This document shows positions 8,884-17,976 of a stretch of DNA of 34,197 nucleotides, in pieces. Location: the IMG/VR virus record IMGVR_UViG_3300025674_000179, positions 1-34,197 of that record; one strand, written 5' to 3'. The translations under genes and the position numbers were made by a program. The notes under the pieces were generated by a model, which searched no databases, was not told the origin of the DNA, and saw only the letters and a list, made by a program, of their open reading frames with translations. The stretch comes from a virus. Positions within the stretch are counted from its first letter, which is position 1. The number at the start of each line of letters is the position of its first letter.

Positions 8884-10029
8884 ATGCCAAAAGAAAATAT
8901 TAATTATAGTTTTACAGAAAATGGAGTTGCCTATGATTTTTATGATGTTTTTGTTCCTGTTGAATTGTTTAGACAACCTTCTTTGTGGGTTTGGGGTCTA
9001 GGAGATGGTGGATCAAATGCTTTAAATACTGACTCCTCTAGAAAATCTACTCCAGTGACCACATTTGCTGGAAGAACAAATTGGAGACAAGTTGGCGGAA
9101 CTGCAGCAGTTAAAACTGATGGAACCTTATGGGTTTGGGGTGTTAATGGAGGAAGACTTGGAACAAATGATACTGCAAATAGAAATACTCCAGTTACAAC
9201 ATTTGCTGGTGGAAATGATTGGAAACAGGTAGATGCTACTTCTTTTTATGGTTGTATGGCAGCAGTTAAGACTGATGGAACCTTATGGGTTTGGGGAACT
9301 AATTCAAATGCACAATTAGGAACAAATGATAATATAACAAGAAGTACACCAGTTACTACATTTGCTGGAGGAAATGATTGGAAACAAGTTTCCGTATCTA
9401 GTAGTGCAGTAGCTGCAGTTAAGACTGATGGAACCTTATGGGTTTGGGGAAGAAATTCTGGATATAGACTTGGAATAACTAATAATGGACCAGACATAGT
9501 ATCTACTCCAGTCACTACATTTGCTGGAGGAAATGATTGGAAACAAGTTAGCATGTCAGATACTGATTCTATTCAAGGTGGGTCAGCAATTAAAACTGAT
9601 GGAACTTTATGGACTTGGGGTAATATTCAATATGCTATATTTTCATATACTCCAGTTACCACATTTGCTGGTGGTACAGATTGGAAACAAGTTGCACTAA
9701 GTAAAGCAGTTAAGACTGATGGGACTTTATGGACTTGGGGGAGTAGAAATGGAGATCTTGGGAATAACATTTATGCTACACCAATTACTACATTTGCTGG
9801 AGGAACAAATTGGAAACAAGTTGCTTTTGATGGTGTTCACCATGTGGCAGCAGTTAAGACTGATGGAACCTTATGGGTTTGGGGTGATGGAGGTGAAGGA
9901 AAACTTGGAACAAATGATACTACATATAGAAATACTCCAGTAACCACATTTGCTGGAGGAAATAATTGGAAACAGGTTCATACGCATACCGGTACTAACA
10001 CGGTTGCAATAAGATATGATAATTTTTAA
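8884..10029 (+). CDS. RCC1-like seven-bladed beta-propeller protein, copy 3
   Basis: 381 residues. A ~35-residue unique N-terminus precedes seven RCC1-type repeats. Repeats 1-4, 6 and 7 align blade-for-blade with copy 1 (2211-3380) and share long identical DNA stretches; repeat 5 is shortened in the loop after LWTWG. Differences are clustered in the loops after WG and after WKQV, for example ENGNMAA versus DATSFYGCMAA in blade 2. The pattern suggests duplication followed by loop diversification or recombination. Its placement inside the glycan island, away from the other two, suggests the island grew by insertion between paralogues or that the gene was copied into it. Receptor-binding or adhesin role is inferred. 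Confidence 0.85.
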   Translation: MPKENINYSFTENGVAYDFYDVFVPVELFRQPSLWVWGLGDGGSNALNTDSSRKSTPVTTFAGRTNWRQVGGTAAVKTDGTLWVWGVNGGRLGTNDTANRNTPVTTFAGGNDWKQVDATSFYGCMAAVKTDGTLWVWGTNSNAQLGTNDNITRSTPVTTFAGGNDWKQVSVSSSAVAAVKTDGTLWVWGRNSGYRLGITNNGPDIVSTPVTTFAGGNDWKQVSMSDTDSIQGGSAIKTDGTLWTWGNIQYAIFSYTPVTTFAGGTDWKQVALSKAVKTDGTLWTWGSRNGDLGNNIYATPITTFAGGTNWKQVAFDGVHHVAAVKTDGTLWVWGDGGEGKLGTNDTTYRNTPVTTFAGGNNWKQVHTHTGTNTVAIRYDNF

Positions 10030-10032
10030 TAT

Positions 10033-10635
10033 ATGAATTTTAATCATGTAGCGTTACCAAATCCTGGGGTAACGATTGGTCAACTCCCAGAAGATTTGTA
10101 TGAATTAGTAATGAATGAAATAAATCAAATTTCTTTGACATTTGATAGTCATTTAAGTTATAATAGTGGTCTTGTAGGAAATATTGAAAAACAATATGAA
10201 CTGAATAAGTCTATTTCAGTTTTACAACCATATTTAAATGCAATGTGCAAATCATACACATCGCATTGGAATTTCTATCAAAAACAAGAAGATTTTAATC
10301 TTACCCATTTATGGGTTAATTTTCAAAAAAAGAATGAATTCAATCCGGTTCATCATCATAGTAGTACTTTTAGTTTTGTTTGTTGGTTAAAAATTCCATA
10401 TAAGATTGAAGAAGAATTAAATGCTTCTCATGTAAAAGACACAAAAGCAAAGGCAGCATCAACATTTCAATTCATTTATCCAAATATTTTAGGTCAAATC
10501 ACTTTAGAAACTTTATATATAAATGCAGATTGGTGTGGTAGAATAATATTATTTCCTGCACATTTATCTCATTGTGTATATCCATTTACTACAAGTGATG
10601 ATTATAGAATTTCTATTTCTGGCAATTTAGTATGA
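10033..10635 (+). CDS. Putative 2OG-Fe(II) oxygenase
   Basis: 200 residues. The core LWVNFQKKNEFNPVHHHSS, FSFVCWLKIP, WCGRIILFPAHLSHCVYPF and YRISISGNL fits the phage 2OG-Fe(II) oxygenase type: an H-rich first ligand site (H107-H109), distal H180 and the 2-oxoglutarate-binding R192. Distinct in sequence from the 6613 enzyme, so two substrates are possible. It follows the third propeller gene after only three bases and overlaps the next gene by ATGA. Hydroxylation of a virion protein or of a sugar is plausible but not shown. Confidence 0.72.
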   Translation: MNFNHVALPNPGVTIGQLPEDLYELVMNEINQISLTFDSHLSYNSGLVGNIEKQYELNKSISVLQPYLNAMCKSYTSHWNFYQKQEDFNLTHLWVNFQKKNEFNPVHHHSSTFSFVCWLKIPYKIEEELNASHVKDTKAKAASTFQFIYPNILGQITLETLYINADWCGRIILFPAHLSHCVYPFTTSDDYRISISGNLV

Positions 10636-11327
10636 AAAAAATTCAAGTATTTTTAAGACATTGTTATTATTCACATTTACAATATTCCAACAATAATCGT
10701 CCTGAATGGTGGGATAAAGAAAAAGTATTTAATAATTTTAAAAAAACACTCAACAAAAAAACTACAGACTACACAATCATCTATGATAAACATCATGGTG
10801 AAAGAGCAGATACATTTTTAAAAGATGAAGAGAATGTTTACGAAATTGATTGTGGAAAAGAGAGTTTGAGTTTTATTGAAACATTAGATTATATTCTTAC
10901 TCAAAATTTTGATGATGATACAATCATTTATTTTGTAGAAGATGATTATATTCATCGTCCAAATTGGGATAAAATTTTAATAGATGGATTTAATCTTCCA
11001 GTTGATTATGTGACCTTATATGACCATGGAGATAAGTATCAGGAAATGTATAAAGATTTTATGACTAAAGTTCTTCATACTGAATTATCTCACTGGATTC
11101 CTACTCCTTCTACCACAAATACTTTTGCTACAAAGTTTAAGACATTAAAGGAGGATTATATCATTCAAAAGAAATGGTCTGTGGGATATGAACCAAGTGC
11201 AGACCATGCAAAGTTTATTGAGTTGAGTCAAAGAAAAAGAATTTTAATTTCAGCACTTCCTGGATATTCAACGCATTGTCAAAAAGAATTTTTATCACCT
11301 TGTATTAATTGGGAGAAGTACTTATGA
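10632..11327 (+). CDS. Putative GT-A-like glycosyltransferase
   Basis: 231 residues. DDDTIIYFVEDDYIHRPNW near 97-115 looks like the donor/metal-binding acidic motif of a GT-A glycosyltransferase, and VTLYDHGDKY follows. The later SADHAKFIELSQ and LPGYSTHCQ segments could be acceptor-side elements. No clear CAZy family by eye. No membrane segment. Overlaps the upstream oxygenase and downstream methyltransferase-GT2 genes by ATGA, so all are co-translated. Confidence 0.6.
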   Translation: MKKIQVFLRHCYYSHLQYSNNNRPEWWDKEKVFNNFKKTLNKKTTDYTIIYDKHHGERADTFLKDEENVYEIDCGKESLSFIETLDYILTQNFDDDTIIYFVEDDYIHRPNWDKILIDGFNLPVDYVTLYDHGDKYQEMYKDFMTKVLHTELSHWIPTPSTTNTFATKFKTLKEDYIIQKKWSVGYEPSADHAKFIELSQRKRILISALPGYSTHCQKEFLSPCINWEKYL

Positions 11328-12877
11328 AAACTTGGAATGAAATACCAGGATATTTTGAATATGAATCTTTTTACAAATTATGTTTAAAACTAGTTCCTGA
11401 AAATGGAACGTTAGTTGAGATTGGTTCTTGGCGTGGTCGTTCTACTTCTTGTATGGGTTCTTTGATTAAAAAATTAAATAGAACGGTAAAATTTTATTCT
11501 GTTGATACTTGGGAGGGGAGCAACGAAGAACCACATATAAAATTTTTACAAAAACTTAAAGCACAAGGTAAAACTTTATTTAATGAATTTCAAGAAAATA
11601 TTAAATCTTGTGGTGTCGATGATGTAATTATTCCTATAAAATCTACTAGTATTTTAGCAGCAGAACAATTTGAGGATAATAGTTTAGATTTTGTTCATAT
11701 TGATGCATCACATGAATATGAAGATGTTTTAAATGATATAAAATTTTGGTATCCTAAAGTAAAACCTGGGGGTATGATTACTGGTGATGATTATCTTTGG
11801 AGTGGGGTGGACAAAGCGGTAAATGAATATTTTAACAACAAAATGATTACAATTCATAATTATGATAATAATGGTGGAAGACTTTGGTATCACAGAAAAG
11901 AAGGGAGTTCTACAAAAATGAAAGTTACACTTTATTCAATTTGTAAAAACGAAGAAAAAAATATTGAAAATTTTCTTAAGAACTCTAAGAAGTTTTCCCA
12001 TACTATAGTAGTAGATACTGGAAGCACAGACAATACAGTTAAGTTACTCAAAGAAGCAGGTATTGAGGTTTATGAACATCCTCAAACTAAAGAAGAGTTT
12101 GATTTTTCTGTGGCAAGAAATACTGCATTATCATATGTAAAAACTGACTGGGCATTTTCATTAAATTTTAATGAAGATGTTGATGATTTATTTTTGGATG
12201 GTTTAGATACCATTGAAAATGAGTTCACAAAGTTTAATCATTTAAGATTTGATAAAACCGAAGATGATGAATCAAAAGAATCATTTGAGGTTCATACAAG
12301 ATTTCATAGAACAAAAAATTATAAATGGACAAATGCTGTTCATGAAATTCCAGTTTTTATGTCTACAGAAGAATATCCAGAAGAAGTTAATGTAGATACT
12401 ACTATCAAAATCACTAAAAAAATTCATAAAACAATTTCAAAAGAACTTTTTTATCTTGATATTTGTGAGCGAGAATATAAAAAAGACCCAAGCAATTGGT
12501 ATTATATTTGGTTTATTTTTAATCACTATTTTATGGTTTCTAATTATCCAAAAGCACTTGAGATGGGTCAAGAGTATTTAAATATTTCAAAGGCATATTT
12601 TGATACATTTAGAATACTTGCTTTTATTAAATGTAGTATTTGTTTAATTAAACTTAATGATGTTTCAAAAGGAGCAAATTATGCTTTTCATGCTGTTAGT
12701 GAAGCAATGAACCTAGGTGAACCATATTTGTCTCAGGCATTTATGCATTTAAATCAAATTTCAAAAATTGTAAATAATCCTAATATTACAATTTTTGCAA
12801 CTGGATTTAATTCTGAAACTTTACAATCACCTGAAAGATATCAGGCAATTGATGATTTATATCAGTCAAAATTATGA
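11324..12877 (+). CDS. Class I methyltransferase fused to GT2 glycosyltransferase
   Basis: 517 residues from ATG 11324, which makes an ATGA overlap with the preceding stop; the TTG five codons upstream is less likely. Residues ~25-165 form a Methyltransf_24-type SAM methyltransferase: LVEIGSWRGRS (glycine-rich SAM loop), YSVDTWEGS, LDFVHIDASHEYEDV, PGGMITGDDY. From ~199 a family 2 glycosyltransferase begins: VTLYSICKNEEKNIENFL, HTIVVDTGSTDNT, FDFSVARNTAL; the usual DxD is replaced by NFNEDVDD, and VHEIPVF matches the later conserved HE site. The C-terminus is TPR-like. An internal ATG at 11918 with AAGGGAG about 10 bases upstream sits exactly at the domain border, so the GT2 half may also be made alone. 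Confidence 0.82.
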   Translation: MKTWNEIPGYFEYESFYKLCLKLVPENGTLVEIGSWRGRSTSCMGSLIKKLNRTVKFYSVDTWEGSNEEPHIKFLQKLKAQGKTLFNEFQENIKSCGVDDVIIPIKSTSILAAEQFEDNSLDFVHIDASHEYEDVLNDIKFWYPKVKPGGMITGDDYLWSGVDKAVNEYFNNKMITIHNYDNNGGRLWYHRKEGSSTKMKVTLYSICKNEEKNIENFLKNSKKFSHTIVVDTGSTDNTVKLLKEAGIEVYEHPQTKEEFDFSVARNTALSYVKTDWAFSLNFNEDVDDLFLDGLDTIENEFTKFNHLRFDKTEDDESKESFEVHTRFHRTKNYKWTNAVHEIPVFMSTEEYPEEVNVDTTIKITKKIHKTISKELFYLDICEREYKKDPSNWYYIWFIFNHYFMVSNYPKALEMGQEYLNISKAYFDTFRILAFIKCSICLIKLNDVSKGANYAFHAVSEAMNLGEPYLSQAFMHLNQISKIVNNPNITIFATGFNSETLQSPERYQAIDDLYQSKL

Positions 12878-13233
12878 AAGTTACAGTTCCAATATCGGTA
12901 GGAGAGTTAATTGACAAGATTACGATTCTTCAAATTAAAGCACTTTTTACAGATAATGATTATATCCATAAAGAATTAGAGGAATTAAATAAAATTAAAA
13001 GTACTATAATTCAATATACTTTAGACTATGAAATTAAACTTAAAACAGTAAACGAAACACTTTGGAAAATTGAGAATAAAATTAGAGCGAAAGAAAAATT
13101 GCAAGAATTTGATGATGAATTTATTGAGTTAGCAAGAAGTGTTTATAAAACTAATGATGAAAGAGCAAGAATCAAAAATAGTATAAATCAATTATGCAAA
13201 TCTGAATATAGAGAGATAAAAATTTATGAATAA
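12874..13233 (+). CDS. DUF6165 family protein
   Basis: 119 residues, mostly alpha-helical with coiled-coil character. The N-terminus VPISVGELIDKITILQIK is characteristic of the DUF6165 family, commonly found next to glycosyltransferase and LPS-modification genes in bacteria. No catalytic motif is seen; a scaffolding or accessory role in glycan synthesis is a guess. ATGA overlap upstream and an eight-base overlap downstream place it firmly in the island operon. Confidence 0.7.
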   Translation: MKVTVPISVGELIDKITILQIKALFTDNDYIHKELEELNKIKSTIIQYTLDYEIKLKTVNETLWKIENKIRAKEKLQEFDDEFIELARSVYKTNDERARIKNSINQLCKSEYREIKIYE

Positions 13234-14203
13234 TTTTGTGAAATTGGCATTAGAAAATGGCGGAATTATTAAACCTTTACTTATTCCACCAGAAAAACTT
13301 TCCGGACCTTCCTGTATGAATCCATCTGTCCTTGTTGTGGATGGAAAAATATTAGTAAATATTCGTAATGTAAACTATACATTATATCACTCTGAAATGA
13401 ATGTTTTTGAACATACTTGGGGTCCATTAGTTTATGTTCATCCGGAAAATGACCTTCATTTAAGAACTACAAATTATATAATGGAGTTGGATGATGATTT
13501 AAATATGATTTATCAATCAAAAATAGATACATCAAATTTTGACACGTATCAACCTCAATGGGAGTTTGTTGGATTAGAAGATGTTCGGTTAATTGAATGG
13601 AACGGTAAAATTTATGGAATTGGTGTAAGAAGAGATTTGGATACTGTTGGAACAGGAAGAATGGAACTTTCTGAACTTGAATTTTCTCAGTCTATAGTTA
13701 AAGAAGTTTCAAGATATAGAATTCCTGGTCCACCCCCAGACAATGAATATTGTATGAAAAATTGTACTCCAATCCAGGATAAACCTTTTACATTATTAAA
13801 ATGGACAAATCCTACAGTATTAATGAAATTTTATCCTGATGGTAGAGATACTGAAGTAGTTACAACTAATGAATATAAATCTGGATATGCTGATATGAGA
13901 GGAGGGTCTCAAATTATTAAATATAAAAATGGTTATATTACATTAATTCATGAAACTTATTTGTATCGTTCAGAGCAAGATAAAAAAGATGGTCATTATA
14001 AACATAGATTTGTAATCTGGGACAACGAGTTTAAAGAGCAAAAATTTTCTGAACTATTTTCTTTTATGAATATGAAAATAGAATTTTGCTGTGGACTGTC
14101 TGTTTACGGAAATGATTTTCTTATAAGTTTTGCCGTACAAGATAATGCATCATATATACTAAAAATACCACAAACTTTTGTTGACAATTTTATAGGTTTA
14201 TAA
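13226..14203 (+). CDS. GH130-like beta-propeller protein
   Basis: 325 residues. Repeated strands such as NPSVLVVDGKILVNIRNVNY, GLEDVRLIEWNGKIYGIGVRR, NPTVLMKFYPDG and RGGSQIIKYKNGYITLIHE resemble the five-bladed propeller of GH130-type mannoside phosphorylases/hydrolases and relatives, including the E-D-V-R element and the R.GSQ motif. Possible roles are trimming or binding of a host or phage glycan. Catalytic competence cannot be judged: the GH130 general acid Asp is not securely placed. Begins within the DUF6165 gene; four bases separate it from the next gene. Confidence 0.55.
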   Translation: MNNFVKLALENGGIIKPLLIPPEKLSGPSCMNPSVLVVDGKILVNIRNVNYTLYHSEMNVFEHTWGPLVYVHPENDLHLRTTNYIMELDDDLNMIYQSKIDTSNFDTYQPQWEFVGLEDVRLIEWNGKIYGIGVRRDLDTVGTGRMELSELEFSQSIVKEVSRYRIPGPPPDNEYCMKNCTPIQDKPFTLLKWTNPTVLMKFYPDGRDTEVVTTNEYKSGYADMRGGSQIIKYKNGYITLIHETYLYRSEQDKKDGHYKHRFVIWDNEFKEQKFSELFSFMNMKIEFCCGLSVYGNDFLISFAVQDNASYILKIPQTFVDNFIGL

Positions 14204-14207
14204 AATT

Positions 14208-15449
14208 ATGCTTTTAAATTTTACCGAGTTGAAAACAAAATATAACGCAAATATAACTGGTATTATACATATTGGAGCACATTATGGAGAAGAGATTAAA
14301 GACTATATTGACAATGGAATACAAAAACTTTTGCTATTCGAACCTCTGGAAGATAATTATAATATTCTTTTAGATAGAATTAATGGATTGAATGCTAATA
14401 TAAAATTACATAAGGTTGCTCTAGGTTCAGAAATCAAAGAAGCAACTATGTATGTAAGTGATAACGAAAAGCAAAGTAGTTCGATATTGAAACCAAAAAA
14501 ACATTTAACACATCATCCGGACGTATATTTTCCAGATATGGAGAATGTTGAAGTGAATATCTTAGATAATTATGACACCTTTGAATATAATTTTATTTCA
14601 ATGGATGTTCAAGGATATGAATTGGAGGTTTTGAAAGGTGCAAAAAATTCCTTAAATAGTATCGATTATGTTTATTGTGAAGTCAATAGAGATGAAGTGT
14701 ATGAAAATAATGCTTTAATAGAAGAAATAGATTTATATCTATCTCAATTTGGTTTTACCAGGGTTGAAACTGATTGGTCTGGTGGAATATGGGGAGATGC
14801 TTTTTATGTTAAAAATTTTTTAAATGATTATCAAAAATGTTTATCTAGAGTAAATTTTGATTCAAAATATTCTCTATTGTTTTTAGATGTTGGGTGTAAT
14901 ATTGAAGATGAAATGGATGATTTTACTGAAATGTTTTTTAAAAAATACAAAAATTCAAATTGTGTAGCAATAGAACCTGTTTTTTATAAAAAATATGAAG
15001 AAAAATGGGGTAATGATTCAAGAGTAACTCTTGTTAAAAAAGCTTTAAGTAATAACTCGTCAACTAAAATTTTATATTCACCTCCAGTTTGGAATGGATT
15101 GTCATCTTTTTATAAAAGGGATTATTTTAATGGTAATTATAATGAACTTTATATTGAATGTTTATCTTTAGATGATTTGTCTGTCGATTTAAATATAAAT
15201 TATATTGATTATCTTAAAGTTGATACGGAAGGTTCTGAATTTCCAATTTTAATAGGGAGTATTAATTTGTTAAAAAATAAAAAAATTAATTATATTCAGT
15301 TAGAATATGGTGGAACATATAAAGATGCCAATTATACTGTTTTAGATGTTATAACCTTTTTACTTTCATATAATTATGAGTTAATTTACTATACTGGAGA
15401 TTGTTATAATAATAATTCTTCTGGAGAATTATTATTTAAATGTATGTAG
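14208..15449 (+). CDS. Tandem FkbM methyltransferase protein
   Basis: 413 residues with two FkbM-type SAM-dependent methyltransferase domains. Domain 1 (~5-200) has GIIHIGAHYGEE, LLLFEPLEDN and NFISMDVQGYELEVLKGA. Domain 2 (~220-410) has LLFLDVGCNIED, CVAIEPV, YIDYLKVDTEGSEFPIL and IQLEYGG. FkbM enzymes typically O-methylate sugars or polyketides, so methyl-capping of a glycan made by the neighbouring transferases is plausible. The first domain keeps the Gly-rich SAM loop (HIGAHYGEE); the second is altered (DVGCNIED) and may be weakened. The next gene has a clear AGGAG ribosome site just after this stop. Confidence 0.78.
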   Translation: MLLNFTELKTKYNANITGIIHIGAHYGEEIKDYIDNGIQKLLLFEPLEDNYNILLDRINGLNANIKLHKVALGSEIKEATMYVSDNEKQSSSILKPKKHLTHHPDVYFPDMENVEVNILDNYDTFEYNFISMDVQGYELEVLKGAKNSLNSIDYVYCEVNRDEVYENNALIEEIDLYLSQFGFTRVETDWSGGIWGDAFYVKNFLNDYQKCLSRVNFDSKYSLLFLDVGCNIEDEMDDFTEMFFKKYKNSNCVAIEPVFYKKYEEKWGNDSRVTLVKKALSNNSSTKILYSPPVWNGLSSFYKRDYFNGNYNELYIECLSLDDLSVDLNINYIDYLKVDTEGSEFPILIGSINLLKNKKINYIQLEYGGTYKDANYTVLDVITFLLSYNYELIYYTGDCYNNNSSGELLFKCM

Positions 15450-15458
15450 GAGAAAAAA

Positions 15459-16238
15459 ATGATTTCAATGAATAAACTTGGGTCAATGGGAAGACTCGGA
15501 AACCAAATGTTCCAATACGCAGCATTAAGAAGTCTTGCGAAAAAATTTAATTATGAATACTGTTTGCCATATTTTGAGGGAAGTTTGTGCGGAGAAGATT
15601 TAACTTTATTCGATTGTTTTGAATTGAATGGGGAGAAAAGAAGAAATACAAATTTATATGAAATTAAGTTAGATACATTATCTTTTGATGAAAATATTTT
15701 TGATAGATGTCCAGATAATGTAGATTTGATTGGTTATTTTCAGGATTCAAAATACTTCGAAAATAATTCAGAAGACATAAAGAAATCATTCAAATTCAAA
15801 GAAATATTTTTTGATCTCGCAAAAAATTATTTTTATTCTACTTTTGGAGATGAAGAAATTATATCTTTACATATTAGAAGAGGTGATTATTTACAGTTTC
15901 CTCATCATATAGTTCAAGATAAAGAATATTATGAAAGAGCATTAAAATTTTTTAATAAAAATTTAAAAGTGCTGATATTTACAGATGATATTGAATGGTC
16001 TCAAAATCAAGATATATTTAAATCACAAAGATTCTTTTTTTCTACAAATAATAATAGTGCAGTTGATCTTTGTATGCAAACTTTTTGTAAATATCATATT
16101 ATATCAAACTCTACTTTTAGTTGGTGGGGTGCTTGGTTATCAGATAGTAAAAAAGTAGTAAAACCTTCTGATTGGTTTGGTTCAGAATTAAGTAATTATG
16201 AGAATTTTCTTCAAGTTGATAGTTGGATTTCTATATGA
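15459..16238 (+). CDS. GT11 family alpha-1,2-fucosyltransferase-like protein
   Basis: 259 residues. GRLGNQMFQYA (11-21), SLHIRRGDYLQ (137-146, the GDP-fucose-binding motif), TDDIEWSQ and HIISNSTFSWWGAWL are the signatures of glycosyltransferase family 11, which moves fucose from GDP-fucose to the 2-OH of a galactose-type acceptor. It has an unusually good ribosome binding site (AGGAG at 15449-15453, six bases before ATG). GDP-fucose would come from the host or from genes outside this window. Overlaps the next ORF by ATGA. Confidence 0.85.
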   Translation: MISMNKLGSMGRLGNQMFQYAALRSLAKKFNYEYCLPYFEGSLCGEDLTLFDCFELNGEKRRNTNLYEIKLDTLSFDENIFDRCPDNVDLIGYFQDSKYFENNSEDIKKSFKFKEIFFDLAKNYFYSTFGDEEIISLHIRRGDYLQFPHHIVQDKEYYERALKFFNKNLKVLIFTDDIEWSQNQDIFKSQRFFFSTNNNSAVDLCMQTFCKYHIISNSTFSWWGAWLSDSKKVVKPSDWFGSELSNYENFLQVDSWISI

Positions 16239-17962
16239 ATGATACATTAAAAATATTGTTCTTTGGAATTTCAAATAGAGAATCAATTTGGGAATATGAT
16301 TATATTCATAATGAGTTTTTTTCAGATTGGGATAACACAAATGATTATTTTTTAACACTATCTGAAGTTAAACAAATAAACTCTAAGTTTGATGTTATTG
16401 TATATTTTTGTAGAGATCCAAATAATTATCCTTGGGGATATATACCAACTTATGAACATATTTTAGAATGTGTCCAAATTACAAATCCAAAAATAGTTAT
16501 TCAATTATCTGATGAATTTATACATGAAAATCTTCAAGAGCACAATAAGTTGGCAAATTATTGTGACTTATTTTTAAGGCAATATAATCATAAAAATTAT
16601 TTTTACGAAAAAAATACAACACACATACCTATTGGATATAGGAATAACTTTAACACTAAAGAAAAGTGTATTAAAAAAATTAAAGATAGAAAATATAATT
16701 GGAGTTTTTTTGGTACTTACAAGTCTGATAGAAAAGAATTAGTTGATATATTTTCCAATATTTCAAATGGAAAATATATTTTACGAGATGAAAGTTGTTC
16801 AGATTTAATATCATCAGATGAATTAGTTGATTTTTTTATTGACTCTATTTTTATTCCTTGTAGTAGAGGATGGTCAACTTTAGACACTATGAGATTATAT
16901 GAATCATCTATATGTGGTGCAATACCAATTGTTGTTGGAACAAAAGAAGAAATTGAATTTGTGTTTAAGTATGAAGAAAATCCACCTTGGTTATTTTTTG
17001 AAAGTTGGGAAGATGCTTGTAAAGAATGTTTGAATTTATTGGAAGACAAAGAGAAACTGCAAGAAATTCAAGATAAAGTTTTACTATGGTGGGAAAATAG
17101 AATTTTTACAATAAAACAAAATATAAAAAAACATTTTATTAACAGTTATGAGCAAAATAAATTAAAAAATTTTCCTCCAGTTAACTTTATAAGTATTGAA
17201 GAATCTGAGGATAGGAGGAAAGTTTTATGTGAAAATTTTAAAAAATATGAAATTACTCGGATAACTCCTCATATATACAAAAAATACAATGATGATTATC
17301 ATAAAATAGTTGGACGTGATGTTGATAATATGATACCAAAACATCATAGAGGTCCAGTAACATCACATTTAAAAGCAATTAAAGAGTGGTACGAATCAAC
17401 AGATGAAGATTATGCGTTTTTTTGTGAGGATGATTTGAGTTTTGAGTCAATTAAATATTGGAATTTTACTTGGGAAGAATTTTTTAATAGATTGCCGAAA
17501 AACTGGCAATGTGTTCAGTTATCTTTTATTACTACACAATTACCATATATTGAATATGTAATAAAACAATATAATAATTTGTTTAGATATAGAGACTGGG
17601 GTGATTGGTCTTGTTGTTCTTATTTAATAAAAAGATCTCATGCAAAAAATATAGTAAATAATTATTTTAATGGTGATAAAATAATTTTAGAATATAAGGG
17701 ACACGATTGGGAAAAAAGATTACAATCCCATAAAAGTTGGTCGATACCTTGTTCAGAAACAATGGTTTGCACTTATTTTTATGAAGATACAATTTATATT
17801 ATGCCACTATTTTTAGAATCTATAGATTTTTCAAGTACTTGGTCTGATGATAAATATGATAGTAGAGATAGTGTTCATAATTTTTCACATCATATAATAC
17901 TAAATTGGTGGAAAAATACTGGTAAGTACTTAACTATAGATCAAATATTTGAATCAAAATAA
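16235..17962 (+). CDS. Exostosin-like (GT47-type) plus GT25 glycosyltransferase fusion
   Basis: 575 residues from ATG 16235, which overlaps the previous stop as ATGA; an in-frame TTG 12 bases upstream is the less likely start. The N-terminal part (to ~300) is exostosin-like: NWSFFGTYKSDR and IFIPCSRGWSTLDTMRLYE (~206-223), then CGAIPIVV. From ~313 a GT25 (LPS glycosyltransferase) domain follows: VNFISIEESEDRRKVL, GPVTSHLKAIKEWY, YAFFCEDDLSFE (acidic metal site ~397-400). Two different transferase folds in one chain suggest two consecutive sugar additions to one chain. No membrane segment. Ends 14 bases before the next start. Confidence 0.78.
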   Translation: MNDTLKILFFGISNRESIWEYDYIHNEFFSDWDNTNDYFLTLSEVKQINSKFDVIVYFCRDPNNYPWGYIPTYEHILECVQITNPKIVIQLSDEFIHENLQEHNKLANYCDLFLRQYNHKNYFYEKNTTHIPIGYRNNFNTKEKCIKKIKDRKYNWSFFGTYKSDRKELVDIFSNISNGKYILRDESCSDLISSDELVDFFIDSIFIPCSRGWSTLDTMRLYESSICGAIPIVVGTKEEIEFVFKYEENPPWLFFESWEDACKECLNLLEDKEKLQEIQDKVLLWWENRIFTIKQNIKKHFINSYEQNKLKNFPPVNFISIEESEDRRKVLCENFKKYEITRITPHIYKKYNDDYHKIVGRDVDNMIPKHHRGPVTSHLKAIKEWYESTDEDYAFFCEDDLSFESIKYWNFTWEEFFNRLPKNWQCVQLSFITTQLPYIEYVIKQYNNLFRYRDWGDWSCCSYLIKRSHAKNIVNNYFNGDKIILEYKGHDWEKRLQSHKSWSIPCSETMVCTYFYEDTIYIMPLFLESIDFSSTWSDDKYDSRDSVHNFSHHIILNWWKNTGKYLTIDQIFESK

Positions 17963-17976
17963 TTTTGAGGTAATGT

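Noticed and set aside
11309-11323. TTG start for the methyltransferase-GT2 gene (also TTG 16223 for the GT fusion)
   Set aside because: In both cases an ATG a few codons later makes an ATGA overlap with the preceding stop, the rule in this operon.
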